Below are positions 35,201 through 47,400 of a stretch of 64,000 nucleotides of DNA, one piece after another. Position 1 is the first letter of the stretch; every line of letters starts with the position of its first letter. Made by a program: the position numbers and the translations under genes. The stretch spans positions 308,131 to 372,130 of the forward strand of contig SIHP01000003.1 in the NCBI GenBank assembly GCA_004762155.1. Reading direction: 5' to 3'. The DNA is from Flavobacteriaceae bacterium (GTDB lineage: Bacteria > Bacteroidota > Bacteroidia > Flavobacteriales > Flavobacteriaceae). Below the pieces are notes generated by a model, which did not search any database, was not told where the DNA came from, and was given only the letters and a program-made list of their open reading frames with translations.

Positions 35201-37964
35201 TAATCTTGATATTTCAAGTTTGGATGTTTCACAAAATAGCCTACTTGATTATATGCAAGTTACTGACAATATCAATTTAACTACGGTAAATATCACTCAG
35301 AATACCGCGCTTACAGATGTACAAATATATGGGAATGGTAAATTAACAGGCATAGATTTTACTCAAAATGTAGCCCTTATAAATATTACCTGCCATGAGA
35401 ATAATCTTTTAACCTTAGATATTACTAAAAATGTTCTTTTAGAAGGATTAAAAGTTGCTAAAAATGGATTAAGAAATGTAGACGTTACTAAAAACATTCT
35501 TTTAAAAACAATCTCTGTTTCAGAAAACCAGTTATCAGGTATTGATGTAAGTAAAAATGTACTTTTAGAAAGAATTTGGTGTGTAAACAGTAACCTTACT
35601 AGTGTTGATTTTAGTAAAAATACTGTTTTAAATTCTTTTTATGGAAATGATGGAATATTTGAGACGCTTGATTTTTCACAAAACCCATTGTTAAGAAGAG
35701 TTAATTGTGAGAATAATAATTTGACAAGTTTAAACCTTAAAAATGGGAATAATGCCTTGTTGACCGACGAAGATGCTTTATCTGCTACAGGTAATCCAAA
35801 TTTAACCTGTATCATGGTAGATGACGCAGATTATGCTAGAACTACTTTGATTGATATTGATGATACTATATCAAATTTTAGTGAACATTGTTACGAAACT
35901 TATGTGCCAGATGATATTTTTGAAACGTATTTGGAAACACATAATGCTTCTGGAGTTTCAGTTACAGTTGGAGATGAAACCAGTATGGGGAATGGTATTT
36001 CTGATGACAATTATGTAACTACAAGCGCCATTGAAAATGTAGTTTCATTAGAGCTACCTTACCTAATACCAGCACCAGGTCAAGTAATTGATCCTGCAAC
36101 TTTGATATCAAATCTAACAGGTCTTGAAGGTTTTATTGCTTTAGTAAATTTTGATATTCGCTTTCATAATATAGCCAATTTAGATGTTACCGAAAATATA
36201 AATTTAGAAACTTTAACCTGCTATAATAGTACTGTAGCCAATATAGATGTTAGTACCAACCTGCAATTAGAATCACTGATTTTATCAGGGAATGAAATAA
36301 TGACATTAGATATTACTAATAATACACAATTAATAGAACTTAATATTGCTTCTAATAATATCGAAGATATAGACCTTAGTAATAATACTTTATTAGAAGA
36401 AGCACGTCTTAATTTTAATCAATTTAGTACAATAGATTTTAGTCTTAATCCGTTGCTAAAAAAAACATTCTTGAATGGAAACCAACTTACCTCGGTAAAC
36501 CTTAAAAATGGGAATAATGGTATTATAAACACTTTCATTGCCACTGGAAATAGCAATCTTACATGTATACTTGTAGATAATGCAGTTGATTTTACAGCTG
36601 ATTGGGAAGCTTTTATAGATGCACAAACCAGTTTTAATGATGTGAGTTGTGTAACATTCGTTCCAGATGATAATTTTGAAAATTATTTAGAAACGCATGA
36701 TGCCGATGGTGTTGAAGTAGCTATAGGAGATGCAAGCAGTATGGGTAATGGTGTTGCTAATGATGATTATGTAACTACAGAAAAAATAGAAAATGTATCA
36801 AGGTTAAGTGTTTCTGGTAAAAGTATAGCTAAACTTATAGGAATTGAGGATTTTACAGCATTGGAAGAGTTGTATTGTGGGTCTAATTCATTAGAAGAAT
36901 TAGATGTTACTCAAAATACACAATTGACAAAATTAAATTGTCAAGAGAATCAAATAGAGGACTTAGATGTAACTCAAAATACAGCATTAATTGAGTTATC
37001 CTGTCATAGTAATGCTTTATATAATTTAGATGTTTCCAAAAATATAGCATTGACATATTTTGATTGTAAAAATAATCAAATTATAAGTTTAGATTTAACA
37101 CAAAATATAGTTTTAAATGAGTTTTACTGTTATGAAAATGCATTGACCAGTTTAAACCTTAAGAATGGTAATAATCTAAATTTACCAGATATGGATGCTT
37201 ATGGGAACCCTAATCTCTCTTGTATTCTAGTAGATGATGTTTCTGCTTCGGTTTTAAACTCTTGGGGTAAAGATGATACGGCAAGTTTTAACGATATAAG
37301 TTGTGGTGTGTTACTTTCTCCAAAAGTATTTTTACAAGGTGCTTTTTTGAATCCAAACACAGGAGAAGAAACGTTAATGCGTGATGATCTTAGAGTAGCG
37401 GGATATATAGATAGTCAATCTCCTTATAATTTAGATGCTACGAGCGCTGAGGTGTTAGCTGTTACAGGCGAAAATGCTATTGTAGATTGGATATATATAG
37501 AATTGAGAAATGCCAATGATAATACATTAATAGAAACAAACGCAAGTGCATTATTGCAAAGAGATGGAGATATTGTTGGTATTGATGGTGTTTCTCCACT
37601 TAATATGGGGATCCCGTGGGGAAATTATTATGTAAGTATTAGACATCGTAACCACTTATCAATTGTAACAGCTGCAACAGTTAGCTTATCAGATACAACA
37701 ACTACTGTAAATTTTACTACAGATAGCACCGTTACACTAGGAGGAACGAATGCGGTTGTAGAAATGGGGAATGGAGTTTTTGCAATGCTTGGAGGAGATT
37801 ATGATGAAAATGGACAGATTCAAAACTCTGATACCAGTTCAGTTATTTTAGAATTAGGAGCTTCAGGATATTCCAAAGCTGATATGGATATGAATGGTCA
37901 GATTCAAAATTCAGATATCAATAATATATTGAACCCAAATATTGGAAAAGGAAAACAGTTTTAA
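32265..37964 (+). CDS. Secreted leucine-rich-repeat protein 2 (seven LRR modules, dockerin-like CTD)
   Basis: 1899 aa with a signal peptide (KKLLTICILLSAFLAYSQ). Seven cap-LRR-closing modules precede a 215-residue C-terminal domain (residues 1685-1899) equivalent to that of LRR protein 1, with DYDENGQIQNSD and DMDMNGQIQNSD. Modules 1 and 2 are close copies of modules 1 and 2 of protein 1. A 258-base block near the 3' end (37041-37298) is almost identical to 31291-31548 of that gene. Probably cotranscribed with protein 1 from the motif-B promoter. The function, inferred from architecture, is binding to surfaces or partners outside the cell; no catalytic domain is visible. Confidence 0.85.
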   Translation: MMIKKLLTICILLSAFLAYSQETTIPDANFESFLEANGMGNGVLDDNLITTANIENVTILDLTTSADIESLTGIEDFTALKTLNCSSSNITTINLSTLSNLESLNCGKTDLVVLDVTANTSLQELYVNQTALTELDLSQNTALTILQADTNPNLASLNVKNGNNINVTYIDAVDSPNLFCIVVDDPTYSEENWNYFSDMLFSDVDCALTAIPNNSFLDNLQVIPALEGSFTGTSVLTHKVAALTTLNISGSSINNLTGIEDFVGLQELTCINTSITNIDLTQNIALTTLNIANNLLVDLDVSKNVLLTTLYCNDNNLINLSLNKNTLLEKLDCSSNELIRLNLKNENNGAMSISNLDANSSLACIQVDDPTATYLTGPIWIKDAQSNYSLNCGDTYVPDVVFENYLETHDSGGNTVPLGDATSLGNGILDDQYITTSNINTITSFTIRDQPIADLTGLEDFINLEDLELNNLDISSLDVSQNLALEFIQVIENVNLTTVDITKNVALTEVQVYSSPNLKTMDFTQNIALIDIRCNGNNFSSIDVTQNVALEELRVHENSLTSIDVTKNNLLRELQVSENRLSSIDVSQNVLLERIWCTNSNLTSIDFSQNGALTSFFGNDGVFETLDFSTNTLLKSTNFGNNNLTSLNLKNGNNDIITSFDAIGNSNLTCIQVDDAAEFTTEWESSVDETVSFGNHCYETYVPDDNFEQALIDLGYDSGPLDDYVLTSNISSVTTINLGSKGISNFTGLEDFIALETLLAFTNTMSSLNVTANVNLKLLLASDNALLTTLNVSALTALEDLNISGTDISTIDVSNNLALKIFWTSPSITHLDLTANTALTEFYALNGALESLNIKNGNNGNVTNFSTTGNPNLACINVDDETASYLSSWTTDASASFNEHCYETYVEDTVFENYLETHTNTGGDVPLGDITSLGNGILNDHYVTTSNINAVTNFIIRNQAVADLTGLEDFVNLEELELNNLDISSLDVSQNSLLDYMQVTDNINLTTVNITQNTALTDVQIYGNGKLTGIDFTQNVALINITCHENNLLTLDITKNVLLEGLKVAKNGLRNVDVTKNILLKTISVSENQLSGIDVSKNVLLERIWCVNSNLTSVDFSKNTVLNSFYGNDGIFETLDFSQNPLLRRVNCENNNLTSLNLKNGNNALLTDEDALSATGNPNLTCIMVDDADYARTTLIDIDDTISNFSEHCYETYVPDDIFETYLETHNASGVSVTVGDETSMGNGISDDNYVTTSAIENVVSLELPYLIPAPGQVIDPATLISNLTGLEGFIALVNFDIRFHNIANLDVTENINLETLTCYNSTVANIDVSTNLQLESLILSGNEIMTLDITNNTQLIELNIASNNIEDIDLSNNTLLEEARLNFNQFSTIDFSLNPLLKKTFLNGNQLTSVNLKNGNNGIINTFIATGNSNLTCILVDNAVDFTADWEAFIDAQTSFNDVSCVTFVPDDNFENYLETHDADGVEVAIGDASSMGNGVANDDYVTTEKIENVSRLSVSGKSIAKLIGIEDFTALEELYCGSNSLEELDVTQNTQLTKLNCQENQIEDLDVTQNTALIELSCHSNALYNLDVSKNIALTYFDCKNNQIISLDLTQNIVLNEFYCYENALTSLNLKNGNNLNLPDMDAYGNPNLSCILVDDVSASVLNSWGKDDTASFNDISCGVLLSPKVFLQGAFLNPNTGEETLMRDDLRVAGYIDSQSPYNLDATSAEVLAVTGENAIVDWIYIELRNANDNTLIETNASALLQRDGDIVGIDGVSPLNMGIPWGNYYVSIRHRNHLSIVTAATVSLSDTTTTVNFTTDSTVTLGGTNAVVEMGNGVFAMLGGDYDENGQIQNSDTSSVILELGASGYSKADMDMNGQIQNSDINNILNPNIGKGKQF

Positions 37965-38085
37965 TAAGAAGCTGTTTTTTATGATGTGTAAATGGTATTA
38001 ATTCTAAAATGATTTCACTTTGAATGTATTCTAAACACTCAATTGCAGTAATAATAAACACTCTAATGGAGTAACTTACGTGTAA

Positions 38086-38094
38086 TGTCTCTCC
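38086..38094 (+). promoter_or_regulatory. Motif B, copy 2 (half site)
   Basis: TGTCTCTCC, matching the second half of motif B, 31 bases before a perfect TAnnTTTG box (TACCTTTG, 38126-38133). The sequence just upstream (ACTTACGTGTAA) parallels that before copies 1 and 3. Confidence 0.55.
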
Positions 38095-38149
38095 TGTATA
38101 TAAAAGTTTGTATTAATTTATCAAATACCTTTGGCAAAGAAATAAAAGA

Positions 38150-38203
38150 ATGCTCTTAAACAGTATAATTACGGAATATTGGAAGGAGACAAAGGAAGTA
38201 TAG
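38150..38203 (+). CDS. Possible 17-codon frame in a short transcript
   Basis: The sequence between the motif-B promoter and a hairpin contains only this short ATG frame (MLLNSIITEYWKETKEV). It could be a tiny peptide, or the transcript of about 130 nt could act as RNA. Support is positional only. Confidence 0.25.
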   Translation: MLLNSIITEYWKETKEV

Positions 38204-38226
38204 ATATAAATAGATAAGTATAAAAT

Positions 38227-38270
38227 ACAGCTATTTAAAAATGAAATATTTGATTTAAAAATGCTGTTTT
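38227..38270 (+). terminator. Probable terminator of the short motif-B transcript
   Basis: ACAGC-T-ATTT pairs with AAAT-GCTGT with one bulged base; the loop contains AAATATTT, and a T run follows. It ends 8 bases before motif A copy 3. Confidence 0.5.
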
Positions 38271-38277
38271 TAATGTC

Positions 38278-38293
38278 TGCCACTTTTTGCCAC
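38278..38293 (+). promoter_or_regulatory. Motif A, copy 3
   Basis: TGCCACTTTTTGCCAC, perfect direct repeat, 32 bases before TATCATTG (38326-38333). Upstream of the 10-kb LRR gene, leaving a leader of about 130 bases. Confidence 0.65.
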
Positions 38294-38466
38294 TTCTTAA
38301 GTTTTTAGAAATAAACGGATAAGAGTATCATTGTAGAGGAGTCAAAAAACATTTACAGGTTTAAGATATTTTCTTCGCTGAATTTTTATGATTTATAACT
38401 AAATAACATCTAACTGATTTTAGAGTACAGATTAATTTACTAGTTGCATTTTTTAACCATTTTTAT

Positions 38467-41400
38467 ATGAAAACAAAACTACTTTTCGCTTTTTTCTTAT
38501 TATTTTCTTATAGCATATCTGCACAACAAACCTATGTGCCAGATGATGTTTTTGAGCAATATTTAATAGATCAAGGATATGATTCTGGGCCACTAGATAA
38601 TTATTTGCCTGCAGGTGTGGCGGAAACGATTACGTCGATAACTATAGTTAGTAATAGTTTATCAGATTTTACAGGAATTGAAGAAATGATAAATCTAACG
38701 AATTTTGCTTCCTTAAGTAATTCTGTAACAAACTTAGATCTTAGTAAAAATACAGCATTAACAGTACTTTACCTTACTAACCCTCCTGTAGCATCTTTAG
38801 ATCTTAGTACGCATGTTCTATTAGAAGAGCTATATATAAATAATACACCAACGCTAACAAATATAGATCTAAGTAAGAATACGGCATTAACGACTATAGA
38901 CGTGCGCAAGAATGGTTTATTAGATCTTGATGTATCTAAAAATACAGCTTTAAGTAGCTTAAATTGCTCAGATAATGCGTTAACAGGTTTAAACCTTATC
39001 GCAAATGTACAATTAACGAAACTATTCTGTGAAAACAATCAATTAACGTTATTAGATATAAGAAATGGTAACAACGCAGCGGTTACTAATGATAAATTTA
39101 AAGCAGGAGGGAACCCCAGTTTAGCTTGTATCAGCGTAGATAATGCTGATTTTTCAACAGCCACTTGGATGAACATTGATACTGGTATTGCTTCATTTAA
39201 AGAACATTGTTTTGAAACCTATATTCCCGATGCTAATTTTGAAGCATTTTTAGAGGCTGCCGGAAAAGGAAATGGTATTGCGAATGATCAATATGTAACG
39301 ACTTCAAATATTTCAAGTCTAACCACACTTACAGCAACGAACCAAAACATTGTTGCTTTAACAGGAATCGAAGCATTTACGGACTTGGAAACCTTAGAAG
39401 TGTTTGATAATAAAATAGAAACCTTAGATGTTTCGTCAAACACCAATTTAATAACCTTACGATGTTACAGGAACAATATAACGGAGCTGGTTATAGGAGA
39501 TAATGCCAACTTAACTGAATTGCGTTGTTTTGAAAACCAATTAACAAGCATGGACGTAAGTAGCCTTACAGGCTTGGAACTCTTGTCTTGTTCTGATAAT
39601 AATCAAATAACAAATATCGATGTAAGTAACAGTCCAAATTTATATAGCTTGTATAGCAGTTCAGTGAGTTTAGAAACATTGAATATTAGTAACAATCCTA
39701 GTTTAGAAATATTAAATGTACCCAATAATAATTTAACAGAAATTGATGCTTCCTCTTGTACTGCTATGACTGCCCTTTTTGCAAACGTTAATACACTTAC
39801 AAGTGTAAGTGTTAAAAACGGAAACAATGGTAATGTTACAAGTTTTAATGTTAAAGGAAATACTGATTTAACCTGTATTGAAGTAGATGATAATGAAGGG
39901 ACTTATTTAAGCAACACAAATACTTGGCGAAAAGATGGAACTGCTATTTATACGGAAGATTGCTCTAATGTTGCCATACCAGGTGCTAATTTTGAAGCAT
40001 TTTTGGAGGCAAATAATATGGGAAATGGTATTGATAGTGATGGTTTGGTAGCCAACGGTAACATCAATACAATAACGGATTTAGATATTTCTAATCAAGG
40101 AATCTCAAATATAACAGGAATAGAAAACTTTATAGCATTAGAATCTTTTATTTGTAATGAAAACTCGCTAACTACATTAGATGTATCCAATAACACAACC
40201 ATAATTTCTTTAGAAGCATCATCTAACGCTAATTTGACCGCTATTAATGTAACAGACTTAATCGCATTAGAAACAATAAAAATTACGGGTAATACTACAC
40301 TTACTAGTATAGATGCATCAACAAACACAGAATTAATTTCTATAGATGTACGAGACAACGCCTTAGTAGAATTAAATCTTAAAAATGGGAATACTACCCT
40401 AATAACGAATGCTAATATAATTGCACAGGGTAATAATTTAAGCTGTATCAATGTAGATACCAATGCTATTAGTTACGCTACTGACAACTGGGGGAATTTT
40501 GACGGAGGCGTATCGTTTGGAGACCATTGTTATGAAACGTATGTACCAGATGTTAATTTTGAAAACTATTTAGAAACCCATGATGCTGATGGAAATGAAG
40601 TCGAAATAACGAATGTATCTAGTATGGGTAATGGTATAGCTAATGACAATTATGTATATACCAATGCTATCAATACGGTAGCCCATTTAGATGTTTCTAA
40701 TCAAAATATAGAAAAAATAACAGGAATTGAATCTTTCATAGCATTAAGAACGTTAAAAGCAAATTACAATTCATTTAAAGATATTGATGTATCAAGCCTT
40801 TCTCTATTAGATCAGCTTTGGATTGAGTCAGGAAGCATAGAAGGTTTGGATGTGACAGCCAATACGCTACTTCAAGATTTAAGAGTAGGAGATAATCAAC
40901 TTAAGGAAATTGACTTGACGAATAACCTGTTACTTCAAATTGCATATATTAATAATAATGATTTAGAAGTAATTGATGTAACTAATAATCTGGCATTAAA
41001 ACATATTCGTACGCATTATAACCCAATTACGGAGTTAGATTTATCGAATAATGCATTATTGATAGAGATTCGTGCGCAAGAAAGCCTATTGACTGTGTTG
41101 AATATTAAAAATGGAAATAATAGTAATATGTTTTTTTTTAAAGCCACTGGAAATAGCGCTCTTACCTGTATTAATGTTGATGATGAAACTGATTCCTATT
41201 TATTAGATACCAGTGTCTGGATAAAAGATGATACCGCATCTTATGGCATTCGTTGTTATGAAACAATGGTTCCTGATGATCAATTTGAATATTATTTAGA
41301 AAGGCATAATGCTTTAGGAGTTGAGGTTGACCTTGGAAGCCCTGAAAGTATGGGGAATGGGATTGATAATGACGGTTATGTTTTTACCAATCGTATTTCT

Positions 41401-44400
41401 GGAGTAACAACACTTACAATTAATAGCTTAAATATAGAAACGTTAACAGGAATTGAAGATTTTGTTGCCTTAACAAATTTAGATTGTAGTGGTAATGCTA
41501 TTAGTGATCTAGGTTTAACTAATAACACAAATTTACAAGTATTAAATTGTTCAAATAATGCAATTTCAAATATAAATTTAAGTGCAAATACGTTATTAAC
41601 AGAAGTAGATTGTAACACATCTGGAGTTGATTCACTTATTTTAGGAGTAAATACAAATCTCTTAAAAGTTAATGGTAGTAGCAACAATCTAAATACTTTA
41701 GATGTAAGTGGTTTGACTAATCTAGAAGATTTAGATGGTTCTACTAATAATTTAAAAACAATCAGTTTAAGTGCAAATACACTCTTAACAACATTAAACC
41801 TTAGTACAACGGGGGTTTTAGATCTAAATGTAAGTACAAATACGGCTTTAAAGTATTTGACTTTTACAAATACTATTGGGGGTTATGAGTTGGACTTATC
41901 CGCAAATACAGCTTTGGTAGCTGTATTGTTAACAGATAGTAACCTAACAGGATTAAATCTTAAAAACGGAAATAATTCCAATATCACCAATTTTAGCGCC
42001 ACAGGTAATCAATTTTATTGTTTTCTGGTAGATAACGCTGTCGATGCAACCACTAATTGGAAAAATAATGTGGATGTAGGAACGGACTTTAAGACAGATT
42101 GCTCTGTATCAGAGATTCCTAATGCCGCTTTTGAACTGTACCTAGAAACACATAATGCTTTAGGTGTTGAGGTTTTAATAGGAGATGATAGTAGTATGGG
42201 GAATGGAATTAATAATGATACCTATGTCTATACAACACAAATTAATACGGTTACCAATTTAAATATTTCTAATTTAACAATAGAAAATTTTACAGGGATA
42301 GCTAATTTTACGGCACTAGAAGTATTGAGTTGTGATACAAACACGATGAGTAGCTTAGATGTATCTAATAACCCCAATTTAATTACACTTTCGGTCTTAT
42401 CTAACCCCAACTTAACAACAATTAATACAACCGGTTTAGTAGTATTGGAAACACTTACTGTTACGAATAATACGATACTTACAAATCTAGACCTATCAAC
42501 AAATACGGGATTAGTTTCACTAAATGCAACTAATAATGGGTTAACCACATTAGATCTAAATCAAAATGCAAATTTAGCAACATTAGATGTTTCAAACAAT
42601 GCATTGACCACATTAGATCTGAATCAAAATACAAATTTAGCAACATTAGATGTTTCCAACAATGCATTGACAAAGTTATATCTTAAGAATGGTAACAATG
42701 CCGTAATGACTGGTAATGATAGTGTGATTGTAACTGGCAACTCAAACTTGGAATGTATTAATGTTGATGATCCTACACAAAGCTATTTAGAGAATTGGAC
42801 AAAAGATCCAACAACGAGTTTTGGAGAACGTTGTTATCAAACCTATGTTCCAGATGCTAATTTTGAAAACTATTTAGAAACTCATGATAGCAACGCTTTA
42901 GAAGTTGATTTTGGAGATCCATCTAGTATGGGAAATGGAATTGCCAATGATAAGTATGTGTTTACCGATCGTATTTCGGAAGGAACTTCCTTACACATGA
43001 AAAGTTTAGGTATAACTAATTTAACAGGTATAGAAGATTTTATAGCCTTAGAAGAGTTATTCTGTCAAAGGAATAATATAATCAAATTAGATCTTAGCCA
43101 AAACATAGCATTGATAAATTTACAATGCCATTACAATCAATTAACCACATTAGATTTGAGTGCGAACGTTAATTTAGCGTATTTGAGAGCTTATAATAAT
43201 AGTCTAACAACTTTAAATATAGGGTCGAATGCAACGCTAGAACAAATGTATTTAGACTTTAATAGCTTAACAACATTAAATGTAGATAGCTGTATTTTAT
43301 TAAGACAGCTACAGATAAACTATAATCAATTAAGCACATTAAGCATTGTAAATGGTAATAACAGTATTCTCCAGCTTGGAGCTTCTAATAACCCAGAGCT
43401 GACTTGTATTAATGTGAATGATCCGACACTAAGCTCTTTAGAAGACTGGGTAATAGATGATATCGCATCTTATGGCATTCGTTGCTATGAAGCATATGTT
43501 CCAGACGCTAATTTTGAAACGTATTTGGAAACCCATGATGCTTCCGGAATTCTTGTAGGATTTGGTCATGAAGATAGTATGGGAAATGGTATTTTAGAGG
43601 ATGGTTATGTATATACCGCCGCTATTAATACGGTAACCAGTTTAGATGTTTCTAATCTTGCTATAGTTGATCTTACAGGAATAGCCAATTTTACAGAATT
43701 AGTTTCTTTAGATGCAACTAATAATGGATTAACGAGCTTAGATGTAACCCAAAACACAAATTTAACAACACTAAATGTTTCAAATAATGCATTGACAAAG
43801 TTATATCTTAATAATGGTAATAATGCAGTGATGACTGGTAGTGATAGTGTGATTGTAACGGGTAATTCAGACTTGGCATGTATTAATGTAGATGACCCTA
43901 CACAAAGCTATTTAGAGAATTGGACAACAGATCCAACGGCGAGTTTTGGAGATCGTTGTTATGAAACTTACATACATGATGCTCTTTTTGAGAACTTTTT
44001 AGAAACTCGTGATGCTTCTAGAAACGTAGTAGATCTTGGAGACCCTAAAAGTCTGGGTAATGGTATTGCCAATGATCATTATGTGTTTACCGATCGTATT
44101 TCGGAAGTAACTTACTTAAATGTAGGATTTATAGGCATTGAAGATTTAACAGGTATAGGAGACTTTACTGCTTTGCAAGAGTTAAGATGTAATCATAATG
44201 AATTAAAGAAATTAGATGTAAGCGAAAATATAGCATTGTTAAAATTAACATGTCAATACAATACAATAACCAGTTTAGATTTGAGTGCGAACGTTAATTT
44301 GGCGTATTTTAGAGCCAATCATAATGGCCTAACAGATTTAGATATTGGGGATAATGCAGTGCTAGATGAAATCTTTTTAGACGGTAATAGCTTAGTAACA

Positions 44401-47400
44401 TTAGATGTAGATACCTGTGTGTTATTAGAAAGGTTAGACATAAATGATAACAATTTAAGTACATTAAGTATTGTAAATGGGAATAACAGTATACTCCAGC
44501 TTGCGGCCGCTAATAACCCAAACCTTACGTGTATTAATGTAGATGATCCAACACAAACATATTTAGAAGATTGGGTAACAGATGTGGATAACCCTTTTAG
44601 CATTTATTGTTTTGCAACAGTGGTAACCGATCTTAATTTTGAAGCCTATTTAGAAACACATGATGCAAATGGTGTCGAAGTAGACCTAGGAAGTGATACT
44701 AGTATGGGAAATGGTATTTTAGAGGATGGTTATGTAAGTACAGAAAATATTGAAGAAGTAGTTAATTTAGATATTTCCAATCTAGCAATAGAAAATCTTA
44801 CAGGGTTAGAAAATTTTACTGCTTTAGAGTCATTAACCTGTAATGCAAACACTATAAATGCCTTAGATGTTTCCAATAACAGCAATTTAAGAACGCTTAT
44901 AGCTTCGTCTAATACAAATTTGAGTACTGTTAATACAATAAATTTATTGGCATTAGAAACTTTAATCATAACAGAGAATAGTTTATTAACCAGTTTAGAT
45001 GTAACCACCAATACAGCATTGGTTTCCCTAGATAGCAATACGAATGGATTAACCACATTGGATATAAGTCAAAATACAAACTTAGCTTCATTAGATGTTT
45101 CAAGTAATGGAATAGGAGTAATAGATGTAACTAAGAATATCGGTTTAACAACATTAGATGTTTCTAGTAACGGAATAGAAGTAGTAGATGTAACTAAGAA
45201 TATCGGTTTAACAACATTAGATATTTCTAATAATGGAATAGACATATTGGATGTAACACAGAATATAAGTCTAGAGATACTAGATGTTTCTAGCAATAAT
45301 TTAGAAATAGTAGACCTAACTCAAAATACAGGTTTAAAAACCTTAAATATTTCAGAGAATGGTTTAACAAGATTAAACTTGATTAAAAATGTAAGTTTAA
45401 CAACACTAAATATTACAAACAATCAATTAGCAACATTAGACTTAAGAAATGGGAACAATGTAAGTATTGTTAGTTTTGATGCTAGTGGTAACCCAAATCT
45501 TACTTGTATTAATGTAGATGATGCTACACAGTCTTATTTAGATTCTTGGAATATAAATGTAGATGATACAACCTCTTTTGGAGAGCATTGTAATGAAACA
45601 AATGTGACAGACAGGAATTTTGAAAGATATCTTGAAAAGCATGATGCTTTAGGAAATGTAGTAAGCACTGGTGATGCTACTAGCTTAGGAAATGGAATTG
45701 CAGATGATGGCTATGTAACCACCAGCCGTATTTCGAGCATTGCAACACTAGATGTGAGCAACTTAGGAATTAAAGGTTTAACAGGGATACAAGATTTTAC
45801 AGGGCTAGAAACATTAATTTGTAGTAATAATACGATGGTTACATTAGACCTTAGCCAGCATATAGCATTACTAAATTTAGACTGTCAATCTAATCAGTTA
45901 AAAGCACTAGATGTTAGCGCTAATGTTAATTTAGAAAAAATAGAGGCTTCTTTTAATGGTATAAAAACAATAAACCTTGAACAGAATGTAGCTTTAAAAG
46001 AAATTTATTTAAAAGAGTGTGAGTTAACAATGCTAAATTTAGATGCTTGTGTGGTATTGGAAATTTTAGACGCAAGCTACAATAGTCTGTCTTCTTTAAG
46101 TATTTTGAATGGGAATAATGAAGCTATTACAGATTTTAAAGCAGCAGAAAATGCATCACTTACTTGTATTAATGTTGATGACCCATCTGCTGATTATTTA
46201 ACGTCAATCACAACTGTATGGTCTAAAGATGCATCTGTATCCTATGGAGATCACTGTTATGAAACGTACGTATCTGATGACAATTTTGAAAACTATCTAG
46301 AAACCCACGATGCAGATGGAAATGTAGTACCTCTTGGAGATATCACAAGTATGGGGAATGGAATTGCAAATGATGATTATGTGACTACAAACCAAATTTT
46401 AGAAGTTACAACATTAAGTATAGGTAGATTAGAAATAGAAAATCTAACAGGAATAGAAAACTTTATAGCGCTAGAAACGTTAGTGTGTTTTGGAAATAAG
46501 TTAAAGGCTTTAGATGTAAGTAAAAATACAGCACTAAAGAACTTAATATGTTACCAAAATGAAATACCTACATTGGATCTTAGTACGAATGTGAATTTAG
46601 AAATAATAGAAGCTGGAGATAATGCGCTAACAACGTTAGATGTGTATTTAAATACGGCTTTAAAAGAAATCTTTTTATACAATAATAATTTAACGAGTTT
46701 AAGTGTAGATAGCTGTGTGCTATTGGAAAAGTTAAATGTAAGTGGTAATAGTTTAACAGAGTTAAGAATAGTTAATGGTAATAATATAAGTATTGCTAGT
46801 TTTGATGCTAGTAGCAATCCAAACCTTGCTTGTATTAATGTTGATGATGCTACACAGGAGTATTTAGCTGATTGGATTTTAAATGAAGATGACTCCACGT
46901 CTTTTGGAGTACATTGTAATGAAACTTATATCGTAGACGCTATTTTTGAAGATTATTTAGAAACGCACGATGCTAATAGAGATGTAGTTTCTATAGGAGA
47001 TCCAACAAGTATGGGGAATGGTATTGCGGGTGATAATTATGTAAGAACAGCAAATATTGAAGAGGTTACGTATTTAAAAGTATTTGACCTAGCTATTGAA
47101 GATTTAACCGGAATTGAAGATTTTACAGCATTAACACGTTTAAATTGCGCAAAAAACAAGTTAACTAATTTAGATGTTTCTGAAAACCCATTGCTAGAAA
47201 ATTTGTCTTGTTATGAGAATCAAATTGGAATGATAGATCTAACAAATAATCCAGCATTAACAGATGTATCTTTTAGTGATAATCTAATTACGACTATCGA
47301 TGTAACTAATAATACAGCATTAACGAGTTTAACTTTTTCAGGAAATTCGATTTCAACGATAGACCTTTCTCAAAATATAGCATTGGAGTATTTTTCAGCG

